Shown in pieces: positions 1 to 6,524 of a stretch of 64,000 nt of DNA; the stretch's first letter is position 1; every line of letters starts with the position of its first letter. The notes under the pieces are model-generated. The model saw only the letters and a program-made list of their open reading frames with translations. It searched no databases and was not told the DNA's origin. This DNA comes from Burkholderia sp. Leaf177. Its GTDB lineage: Bacteria; Pseudomonadota; Gammaproteobacteria; Burkholderiales; Burkholderiaceae. Made by a program: the position numbers and the translations under genes. The stretch is from assembly GCF_001424345.1 (NCBI RefSeq), contig NZ_LMPF01000023.1, forward strand, positions 125,006 to 189,005, in the 5' to 3' direction.

Positions 1-2
1 CT

Positions 3-158
3 GCCATTGCCAAGGTCAAGGCGCTTGGTTACGACGCAGTCCGCCTCGAAGCCGACGACGGACATTGGGAAGGCGAAGCCACCAAGCAAGGCCAGTTCTA
101 TGACATCCACGTCGATCCGCATTCCGGCGCACTGACAAAAAACCAGCTTAAGCCATGA
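3..158 (+). CDS. PepSY-domain protein, C-terminal fragment
   Basis: Only the last 51 codons are in the window; the frame enters at base 3 and ends at TGA 156-158. The residues (GYDAVRLEADDGHWEGEA, then FYDIHVDPHSGAL) fit the tail of a small PepSY-like periplasmic protein, in which a strand-rich domain ends with a D-P-x-(S/T)-G turn. PepSY proteins are usually exported and are thought to inhibit peptidases or sense envelope state. Signal peptide and start lie upstream, so family assignment rests on this tail alone. It converges on the ArsR gene 14 bp away. Confidence 0.6.
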   Translation, partial: AIAKVKALGYDAVRLEADDGHWEGEATKQGQFYDIHVDPHSGALTKNQLKP

Positions 159-172
159 GTCTGTTGTAGTAA

Positions 173-883
173 TTACAGGTCCGTGTGCACGGAGCGCTCG
201 TCCAGACCCAACCGTTCCTTGAGACCTTCCCAGCCTTTGGGCGTGACCTGAACGGCGCGCGATGCCTTCACGCGCCGCATCCATTCCATCGAACAAAAAC
301 GGCTCATCAGGGCAACACCCAACGGCCCCGCAAGATGATGCCGACGCTCCGTCCAGTCGAGACATTGCCGCGCAAGTCCTCGCCGCGTTGCCTTGAGCGC
401 GAGCACGTCCAGCCCCAACTCGCCGAACCATTCGATGCCATCCGGCGTGACTTCAAATTGTTTGTCCTCCGCCGTCACGATCAGCGCGCGCTCCTGCAAT
501 GCACGCGTCACAGCCACACCGAGGCTGCCGGCTAGATGGTCGTAACAGCATCGCGCGAACTGCAATTGTTTTGCGGGTTCGTCCCGCGGCATCCGGCGTA
601 TCGCGCCCGCGGGCGAAATCGATGCAAGGTTTTCGAGCGCCAGCGCGACGTGCGATCCGGCGAGCCTGTAATAGCGATGCCGTCCTTCCGTTTCCACCGC
701 CACCAATCCGCCTTCGAGCAGCTTGGCAAGATGCGAGCTGGCCGTTTGCGCCGTCACGCCGGCCGCATGTGCAAGTTCGCCGGCTGGAAGCACGCGGCCG
801 TCGGCGAGAGACATCAGCATAGTGGCGCGCGTCGGGTCCGAAATAAGAAACGCCGCCGATGAAACCGCGGGAAAACGAGACAT
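173..883 (-). CDS. ArsR-family winged-helix transcriptional regulator
   Basis: A 236-residue protein with an N-terminal ArsR/SmtB winged helix (about residues 15-80: SDPTRATMLMSL, then LAHAAGVTAQTASSHLAKL as the recognition region, then a wing HRYYRL). A longer C-terminal part of about 150 residues is typical of the larger ArsR proteins of Burkholderiaceae. I chose the ATG at 883 because GGAGGG lies 5 bases upstream; the frame extends further up without a better site. No cysteine metal-binding motif is visible in the helix region, so the effector is probably an organic molecule. It is divergent from an MFS exporter that it probably represses, with a dyad between them. Confidence 0.85.
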   Translation of the reverse strand: MSRFPAVSSAAFLISDPTRATMLMSLADGRVLPAGELAHAAGVTAQTASSHLAKLLEGGLVAVETEGRHRYYRLAGSHVALALENLASISPAGAIRRMPRDEPAKQLQFARCCYDHLAGSLGVAVTRALQERALIVTAEDKQFEVTPDGIEWFGELGLDVLALKATRRGLARQCLDWTERRHHLAGPLGVALMSRFCSMEWMRRVKASRAVQVTPKGWEGLKERLGLDERSVHTDL

Positions 884-932
884 GAAACCCTCCAGATGAC
901 CTCGCCATGATAGTCGCGCCGCGCGTCCGGAT

Positions 933-952
933 GCTTCGATACGCACCGAAGC
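933..952. promoter_or_regulatory. Candidate operator of the ArsR regulator
   Basis: GCTTCG (933-938) and CGAAGC (947-952) form a perfect inverted repeat with an 8-base centre ATACGCAC, in the gap between the divergent ArsR and MFS genes. A TTCG...CGAA dyad of this size is plausible for ArsR-family dimers. Binding is inferred. Confidence 0.45.
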
Positions 953-999
953 TTCCAAGGCGATCGCAAATTTACACTGGCGTTCCCGTTTTCCCTGGA

Positions 1000-2400
1000 A
1001 TGTCCGCCGTGTCCGATCATCAGGCGCTTCAGCGCCGCGTGCTTGCCGCGACCAGCATCAGTTATATCGTCGTGATTCTGGATACATCGATTGTCAATGT
1101 TGCGCTGGGAAGCATCGCGAACGCGCTTTCCACCGATACAGAAGGCCTTCAGTGGGTCGTCAACGCGTACACGCTCACGTTCGCGAGCCTGCTTCTTACA
1201 GGCGGCGCGCTGGGGGATCGTCTTGGCGCGCGCAACGTCTATTTCGCGGGGCTGGCGTTGTTCACGCTGTCGTCCGCGTTTTGCGGCGCCGCGCCCAGCC
1301 TTGCTTCGTTGACGCTCGCGCGGGTCGCGCAAGGCGTTGGCGCGTCGATGCTCGTGCCCTGCTCGCTCATGCTGATCAACCGCGCCTATCCTGATGCCGG
1401 CGAACGCAGCCGGGCGATCGGGTTATGGGCAGGCTTCGGCGGCGCGGCAATGGCGGGTGGGCCGCTCGTGGGCGGTATTCTGATCCATGCGTTCGGCTGG
1501 CGAAGCATTTTCCTGGCGAACGTTCCAGTCGGTCTGATCGGCGTGTGGCTGACGTCGCGAATAGCGCGCGATAAACACAAACCGGTTACCCGCCATATCG
1601 ATCTAGCGGGTCAGGCAAGCGCCATTGTTGCGTTATGTTTGCTGATTGCGGTGCTGATAGAAGGCGCGTCTTTGGGATGGCGCTCGCCTTGGATTATTGG
1701 TGGCATCACCGCTGGCTCACTATCGGCGTTGGCCTTCATCGCGATAGAAGCAAGGCGAGCTCATCCGATGCTTCCTTTATCATTATTCAGGAATCCGACG
1801 TTTTCCAGCGCGGCCTTCATTTCGATGATTTCTGCCATGACCTTCTATGGCCTTCTCTTCACATTAAGCCTTTATTTCCAGCATATTCGCGCATATTCGC
1901 CGCTTTTTACGGGCCTCGCATTTTTGCCGTTGACCGCCCTCGTGACTATCGGAAGCATGTCGGCGGCGCGCGTTGTCCGAAGGTTCGGTGTGCGCGGGCC
2001 TGTCTGCATCGCACTCGGAATTTATGCAGGGGGCTTTTTGTGCATGTTGGGATCGATGGGTAATTCGCCGTATTGGGTGATCGCGCTTCCCATGCCCGCA
2101 ATCGGATTCTGCGCCGGCATGATCACGCCGCTGGCCACGACCGCGCTGATGAATACCGTCGATAAAACCCGCGCCGGCATCGCGGCCGGCGTCCTGAATT
2201 CGGCACGGCAAACGGGCGCGGCGCTCGGCGTTGCGCTGTTCGGCGCCATGCTTGCCGCAAACCGCCAGTTTGAAAATGGCATGCGGATGGGTTTATGCGT
2301 GGCAGCGCTTGCATCCGCATTCGCCGCAGCGGTCTGGTGGCATGCGTCGAGAGGAAATGAAGAACGGGCGCAGCGAATGCAACGGCGCGATTCTTGTTAA
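1000..2400 (+). CDS. MFS drug transporter, DHA2 (EmrB/QacA) type
   Basis: A 466-residue integral membrane protein of the 14-helix drug:H+ antiporter type. The first helix carries the DHA2 signature LDTSIVNVALGSI, the loop after helix 2 has motif A (GDRLGARN), and the antiporter-type motif C region follows (GGPLVGGIL). It should export lipophilic or cationic compounds across the inner membrane. I start at ATG 1000 (MSAVSDHQ) rather than the upstream in-frame ATG at 907, because the extra residues are Arg-rich and lie in the regulatory gap. Expression is probably derepressed through the divergent ArsR gene. No HlyD-type adaptor gene is next to it. Confidence 0.85.
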   Translation: MSAVSDHQALQRRVLAATSISYIVVILDTSIVNVALGSIANALSTDTEGLQWVVNAYTLTFASLLLTGGALGDRLGARNVYFAGLALFTLSSAFCGAAPSLASLTLARVAQGVGASMLVPCSLMLINRAYPDAGERSRAIGLWAGFGGAAMAGGPLVGGILIHAFGWRSIFLANVPVGLIGVWLTSRIARDKHKPVTRHIDLAGQASAIVALCLLIAVLIEGASLGWRSPWIIGGITAGSLSALAFIAIEARRAHPMLPLSLFRNPTFSSAAFISMISAMTFYGLLFTLSLYFQHIRAYSPLFTGLAFLPLTALVTIGSMSAARVVRRFGVRGPVCIALGIYAGGFLCMLGSMGNSPYWVIALPMPAIGFCAGMITPLATTALMNTVDKTRAGIAAGVLNSARQTGAALGVALFGAMLAANRQFENGMRMGLCVAALASAFAAAVWWHASRGNEERAQRMQRRDSC

Positions 2401-2433
2401 TGTGACGACTCCGTTCAAGCCAATTCATCGCAC

Positions 2434-3045
2434 ATGACCTCGATCACCTTGCGCGCCGCAACCGCAGCCGATTTCAATGCATCGTCCGAAAAGGTCGCCC
2501 GCCGTTTGATCGGCGCGATTTTGAGCGTCGATGGCGTCGGTGGCCGGATCGTGGAAACGGAAGCCTATGATCGCGAGGACCCGGCATCGCATAGTTTTTC
2601 CGGACCCACGCCGCGCAACGCCGTGATGTTCGGGGCGCCCGCGTACGCCTATGTGTATCGGTCGTATGGGATTCACTGGTGCCTGAACTTCGTGTGCCGG
2701 GAAGCCGGACATGGCGCGGGAGTGCTGATTCGCGCAATCGAACCGCTGACCGGACTCGATGCCATGCGGCAACGGCGTGGCGTGGAACCCACGAAACTCC
2801 TTTGCTCGGGACCGGGCCGCGTGGCGCAGGCGCTTGGCATCACGCACAAGAACAACGCGATGTCGCTGCTCGAAGCGCCGTTTTACATCGAAATGCCGGA
2901 CGAAGAATATCCGCTGGTCACGGGACCACGTATTGGAATCACGAAAGCGATGGACGTGCCCTGGCGTTTTGGCCTTGCCGGATCGAAATTCTTCAGCAAA
3001 CCCTTTCCAAAAGATGCGAAAGACGCAAACGACGCCACAAAGTAA
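2434..3045 (+). CDS. mpg: DNA-3-methyladenine (alkyladenine) glycosylase, AAG/Mpg family
   Basis: A 203-residue base-excision repair enzyme that removes alkylated purines from DNA. Active-site residues known from human AAG can be matched: the catalytic Glu and neighbouring Tyr in VETEAY (E43, Y45), His in DPASHSFSG (H53), and the intercalating/stacking tyrosines in YAYVYRSYGI (Y73, Y75, Y78). The domain fills the whole protein, normal for bacterial homologues. It lies 33 bp after the MFS gene on the same strand and may share its transcript. A bidirectional hairpin follows the stop. Confidence 0.93.
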   Translation: MTSITLRAATAADFNASSEKVARRLIGAILSVDGVGGRIVETEAYDREDPASHSFSGPTPRNAVMFGAPAYAYVYRSYGIHWCLNFVCREAGHGAGVLIRAIEPLTGLDAMRQRRGVEPTKLLCSGPGRVAQALGITHKNNAMSLLEAPFYIEMPDEEYPLVTGPRIGITKAMDVPWRFGLAGSKFFSKPFPKDAKDANDATK

Positions 3046-3070
3046 AAGGGCTGCCAAACCTCGGCAGCCC
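3038..3070 (-). terminator. Intrinsic terminator, mainly for flhDC
   Basis: The stem GGGCTGCC (3048-3055) pairs with GGCAGCCC (3063-3070). Read on the minus strand the stem is followed by TTTTACTTT, a good U-rich tail for the flhC transcript. On the plus strand the tail is poor, so it serves mpg less well. Confidence 0.75.
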
Positions 3071-3164
3071 AAATCATTCTTATAGTCGTTTTATAAATAA
3101 CAGCAGCGAGCCGGCAGTCACCCCGTCAAAAAAACGGTCCTCGGGACTACTGGCGCCGCTCCCG

Positions 3165-3824
3165 TCAAGCAGCCTGTGCAATCAGGCTTTCTGTGCGCGG
3201 CTGTAGCATCGCCGCGTTTTCGAGCACCGTCGGTTCCGGCACTTCATTGGTCGATACCACACTCAACTCCACCAGCGCGGTCTGCTCGCTCGCCTGTCTG
3301 GCGGCCGCCGCTTTTTTGGTCTTCCCCGCGCGTGACGGCGGCTGGCAGGCCCCGCACACCACGTTTTCTTGCAAATCATGTTTGTGCGCAATGAACTTTC
3401 CAGTGCAGCGGCAGCATTTGGTCAACTGCAGCATGCCTGCATCGAAAAAGCGCACAAGGGTCCAGGCCCGCGTTAAATCGAGTACCGCCTCGACATCGCT
3501 ATTCCTGCAATGTTCGAGATACAGCCGATACCCCTTGGTCAGTGCATCGAGGTGCGAGCAACCGGCTTCTTTCTTCAGGAACACATACGTGTTGTAGAAA
3601 AGCGAAGCATGGATGTTCGCGAGCCACGTCATATACCAGTCCGCCGAGAAAGGCAGCATGCCCTTCGGTGGCGAAACGCCCTTCACTTCGCGATACAACC
3701 GGATCATCCGGTCACGCGAGAGTGTCAGTTCACTTTCGAGCACCTGCATCCGCGCCCCGAGTTCGATCAGTGCGATCGCGCGGAAAACTTCTTGTGCATC
3801 TTCGGTGAGGCTCTTCTTAAGCAT
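3165..3824 (-). CDS. flhC: Flagellar master regulator subunit FlhC
   Basis: A 219-residue subunit of the FlhD4C2 activator that switches on class II flagellar genes. The zinc cysteines are conserved at the same numbering as in E. coli: C137, C140, C157 and C160 (CCRC and CGAC). The core GYRLYLEHC and WTLVRFFDAGM segments are typical. Residues after about 165 form a longer, Lys/Ala/Glu-rich tail than in E. coli. It lies 15 bp downstream of flhD and is probably co-transcribed. Confidence 0.96.
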   Translation of the reverse strand: MLKKSLTEDAQEVFRAIALIELGARMQVLESELTLSRDRMIRLYREVKGVSPPKGMLPFSADWYMTWLANIHASLFYNTYVFLKKEAGCSHLDALTKGYRLYLEHCRNSDVEAVLDLTRAWTLVRFFDAGMLQLTKCCRCTGKFIAHKHDLQENVVCGACQPPSRAGKTKKAAAARQASEQTALVELSVVSTNEVPEPTVLENAAMLQPRTESLIAQAA

Positions 3825-3839
3825 GGCGCGCTCTCGTGC

Positions 3840-4157
3840 TTAGACGAACTGTTCTGCTGGCTGGCCAGCCAGCAAGATGGCTGCGTGCGTCGGCGCAATA
3901 TCCGCATGTTTCGCGGGCGCCGTCAGTGCAGTCAGCATGGCGTGATCGTTGAAGCGGAAGAAACACAGCAACTGGTCTGAAGACGCCAGTTTGACGACCT
4001 GTGCGAGCGTGAGCCCGGACAGTAGGTCGGCGAGTTCCTTTGACAACCCGAGTCGAAACATCCCGATGGCACGGTCGTCACGCAGCATGCGCTGCGCAAG
4101 CATGATGTACGACAAGTTGATTTCTCGAATCGAATCCAGCGTTTCGCGACCGTTCAT
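3840..4157 (-). CDS. flhD: Flagellar master regulator subunit FlhD
   Basis: A 105-residue partner of FlhC. INLSYIMLAQRMLRDDRAIGMFRLG aligns without gaps to the start of E. coli FlhD. I place the start at ATG 4157 (MNGRETLDSIREINL), which gives the normal N-terminus and has AGGA 7 bases upstream; an in-frame start at 4190 would add 11 atypical residues. FlhD docks on FlhC, and the complex recruits RNA polymerase to flagellar promoters. It is the first gene of the operon, and the 646 bp upstream are non-coding and rich in repeated motifs. Confidence 0.95.
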   Translation of the reverse strand: MNGRETLDSIREINLSYIMLAQRMLRDDRAIGMFRLGLSKELADLLSGLTLAQVVKLASSDQLLCFFRFNDHAMLTALTAPAKHADIAPTHAAILLAGQPAEQFV

Positions 4158-4269
4158 GATGTTCCTGCGTTCGATATAAACCCCGAGCACCGTGCCGAAT
4201 TTTTACCGGCTTATCTTTGCCTAGCCAAACGTTTGTTCTGTCGGGCTACATTCAAACTTGTTTCAGCGA

Positions 4270-4702
4270 GTTACATCTTGTAACAACACTGTGAAACGGA
4301 TTGTAAGTAGCGTGCATCGGGAAATCAAGCGCATCTCAATAATAATTTTCCGTAAAACAACACTGACGATCGGTACTTATTTCTTAAGTTTGTAACAGGA
4401 AAAAGTGACCGGATTTTCGCGTCGTTTTTGCAGCGCTTCTTTTGACAGATAAATTGCTTGTCGATTGATTTTGTTAAGGAAAAAACGCACGACCCATTGA
4501 AGCGGTTGACAAGGTTTCACATTTAACAGGTTTATGTTTAGGGAGACTTTGTTACAACTTGCCGCCGAATCTTTGGAAAGCGCTGTCAGGAAAACCCGCA
4601 TACCGCTTCTGTCGATCGGCTTACAAATCTTTAGTCGGGATTAACGTAAAAAAATTACCGAATCGGCTATGGGCGCACTTGTTACGAGGGGTTTGTAACA
4701 AG
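4270..4702. promoter_or_regulatory. Repeated TGTAACA/TGTTACA motif array upstream of flhDC
   Basis: The 646 bp between flhD and the permease gene hold no convincing gene. They carry the heptamer TGTAACA at 4279-4285, 4391-4397 and 4694-4700 and its complement TGTTACA at 4550-4556, plus near copies at 4270-4275 (GTTACA) and 4679-4685 (TTGTTAC). Two pairs form perfect dyads: GTTACA-N3-TGTAAC (4270-4284) and CTTGTTAC-N9-GTAACAAG (4678-4702). The motif resembles OmpR-type half sites, but the regulator is unknown. Confidence 0.5.
4300..4328 (-). promoter_or_regulatory. Predicted sigma-70 promoter of flhDC
   Basis: On the minus strand TTGATT (4328-4323) and TACAAT (4305-4300) are separated by exactly 17 bases. 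The expected transcription start is near 4293, giving a leader of about 135 nt. A GTTACA-TCT-TGTAAC dyad (4270-4284) sits just downstream of this start. Confidence 0.55.
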
Positions 4703-4803
4703 CCTCGAGCGTTTGGCGTATATGCGTTGTCGTTGAGGCCAAGCTTGATCGGGGCGAATGGCGGGCGCGTGAAGCGCCCGCGCGAATGAAACAATCGGCG
4801 ATC

Positions 4804-5931
4804 TCAGCGCTGCGGAACACCTTCGCGCCATTCGCTCCAGTGCGTGGCAATGTCCTGAACCAGAGGATTGCCGGCTCGGTACAGATTTTCGATAGCCGGC
4901 GAAAAACCGCCTTGCGCGGCATAGTTCAGGAGGTTATCGGAGGCAGATTGGCCCTCGTACGGCCGGTCGAAATCCGAACCTGCGCGCACGGCGGCCACGC
5001 GGTTCAAATCCACCTTATGCGCGCTCGCCGCCCGTTTCAGCGCTTCGTACGTCGCGTTGTCCTCCTGTTGCGTCGTGCAATAGGTGCCTTTGCCATCGGT
5101 GAGCAATTTGGTCCAGTCACGGGCGCGCTCACCAATATATTTCCCTGACCACCACGTATCGCCCGCGAGCGTGTCGCACTGGATCACCTTTGGTGGCCGG
5201 TTGGCCGGCGCATAGTTGAATTTCGCGCGCGCGGCCTGCGCTTCGGCGCTATCGGATAGAACCACGTTCTTCGATAACGCAAACGCCGCATCGGCGAGCG
5301 CCGGGTTCAACTGGAACACTTCGGTCCTGTAATCGAGCGGCGGCTTTTCGCTCGGACTTTTCGTATTGATGCCGAGAAAACCGCTCGGCCAGCTATCCGG
5401 CTTTTCGCGGGCATCGAGTTCCCATTGAATGCCGAAGTCGACCAGATACTTGGCCCACGCCGCCGAGCCGACCGTACCCTGGATCGGATCGATGCCGGCA
5501 ATGCCCGCGATCATGAAATACGTACGGCGTAGATCGAATTTATCGGAGAACGTGAGCGCCATCAGCGACGCCGCCGCGTTCGTGTGCCCCATGCCCGTGG
5601 TCATCACGCAGATCTCCTGGCGGTTGCAATGAACGACCGGATAGTCCGGCGAAAGACCCGGCACGCGGATCGTCTTCCAGGGACCGAGCTTGTCGAGCCA
5701 TACCTGGCCCTCGGGCCCGAACATGGAGACGATCATGACCTTTACGTCCTGCCCTCCGCGATCGTTGCTGCTGCGAAAGTCATCGGAATCCTGCGCAAAC
5801 GTTGACGCGCACGCGCTGAAGGCGAGCGTTGCGGCGACGGCGGTCAGACTCGATGTGGGAATGCGCACGCGCAGGCGCTTGGAGATGCGGGAGGAAGGCG
5901 AGGAAGGCAAGACAGGAAGATTTGATTTCAT
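4804..5931 (-). CDS. Purine nucleoside permease (NUP family), exported
   Basis: A 375-residue protein of the NUP family (fungal purine nucleoside permease; the fold resembles nucleoside phosphorylases). Typical segments are VMIVSMFGPEGQVW, CVMTTGMGHTNAAAS, FMIAGIAGIDP and DTLAGDTWWSGKYIGERA. The chosen ATG 5931 (MKSNLPVL) gives an N-terminal basic region followed by a hydrophobic stretch to about residue 45 (LTAVAATLAFSACASTFAQ), so the mature protein is periplasmic or membrane-anchored. A weak lipobox (FSAC) is possible. Despite the family name it lacks multiple membrane helices, so transport as opposed to nucleoside binding or cleavage is uncertain. It stands alone, divergent from the next gene. 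Confidence 0.85.
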   Translation of the reverse strand: MKSNLPVLPSSPSSRISKRLRVRIPTSSLTAVAATLAFSACASTFAQDSDDFRSSNDRGGQDVKVMIVSMFGPEGQVWLDKLGPWKTIRVPGLSPDYPVVHCNRQEICVMTTGMGHTNAAASLMALTFSDKFDLRRTYFMIAGIAGIDPIQGTVGSAAWAKYLVDFGIQWELDAREKPDSWPSGFLGINTKSPSEKPPLDYRTEVFQLNPALADAAFALSKNVVLSDSAEAQAARAKFNYAPANRPPKVIQCDTLAGDTWWSGKYIGERARDWTKLLTDGKGTYCTTQQEDNATYEALKRAASAHKVDLNRVAAVRAGSDFDRPYEGQSASDNLLNYAAQGGFSPAIENLYRAGNPLVQDIATHWSEWREGVPQR

Positions 5932-6158
5932 CTGGGCGGCACCGTAAGTGGAGGTGGAAACACAAGGTGAAACGCGAGGTGAATCGTGGAGGCTAATGAT
6001 GATTGCAACTGGTGAAAGCACAAAGCGCGTGCCCGGTAAGACTATGTAAGGATCACGCGCTGACCGCATTATAGAAGCGCCGCGCGCGATACAAATTGCG
6101 GCAAGTACCAATTTCGCACTACCCTGCAGGGCATCGTCCACGCGCTCAAAGGATCTTC

Positions 6159-6524
6159 ATGCAGGCAACCGCGGCTTCAAGAATGATCGATGCGTTCCAT
6201 GCGAGCCATGTGGAAGAACGGCAAGAGGTCGAGATGTGGCTGGAAACAAACGGCGATTGCGCCGTCGCGCTCGAAGCGGTGTGGTCGGAAGGTGAGCATC
6301 ATCGTGGACATGCGCGTGCGGCTATGGAACGGCTGGTTGCGCTGGCCGATCGGCATGGCGTGATGCTGTCGCTCGTGCCGAGGCCGTTGACGCCGAAGGG
6401 TCAAGATGTGGATCGCGCCGCGCCCGACGGCGCGGCGCTCGAAGCGTTCTACGAGCGGCTCGGTTTCGAGCGCTCCGGAGGCGAGTTCGAAGGCTCGCCG
6501 GTACTCGTACGGGCGCCGCGCTGA
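6159..6524 (+). CDS. Small GNAT-like acetyltransferase domain protein
   Basis: 121 residues with features of a shortened GNAT fold: an acetyl-CoA-loop-like segment GHARAAMERLVALADRHG and the C-terminal YERLGFERSG signature. ATG 6159 follows AAGGAT at good spacing, so I prefer it to upstream in-frame starts. The first beta strands are abbreviated, so activity is uncertain. Its last 76 bases overlap the 3' end of the convergent MscS gene. Confidence 0.6.
   Translation: MQATAASRMIDAFHASHVEERQEVEMWLETNGDCAVALEAVWSEGEHHRGHARAAMERLVALADRHGVMLSLVPRPLTPKGQDVDRAAPDGAALEAFYERLGFERSGGEFEGSPVLVRAPR

Noticed and set aside
4506-4537. TTGACA box on the plus strand with AT-rich downstream sequence
   Set aside because: No -10 hexamer at acceptable spacing and no credible gene downstream in that direction.
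4377-4789. Two small open frames (74 and 76 codons) in the flhDC upstream region
   Set aside because: No domain, poor ribosome-binding sites, and they overlap the repeated regulatory motifs.
6018-6032. GCAC-N7-GTGC NtrC-type site before the purine nucleoside permease gene
   Set aside because: No sigma-54 promoter found nearby on either strand; a single such match is expected about once per window by chance.
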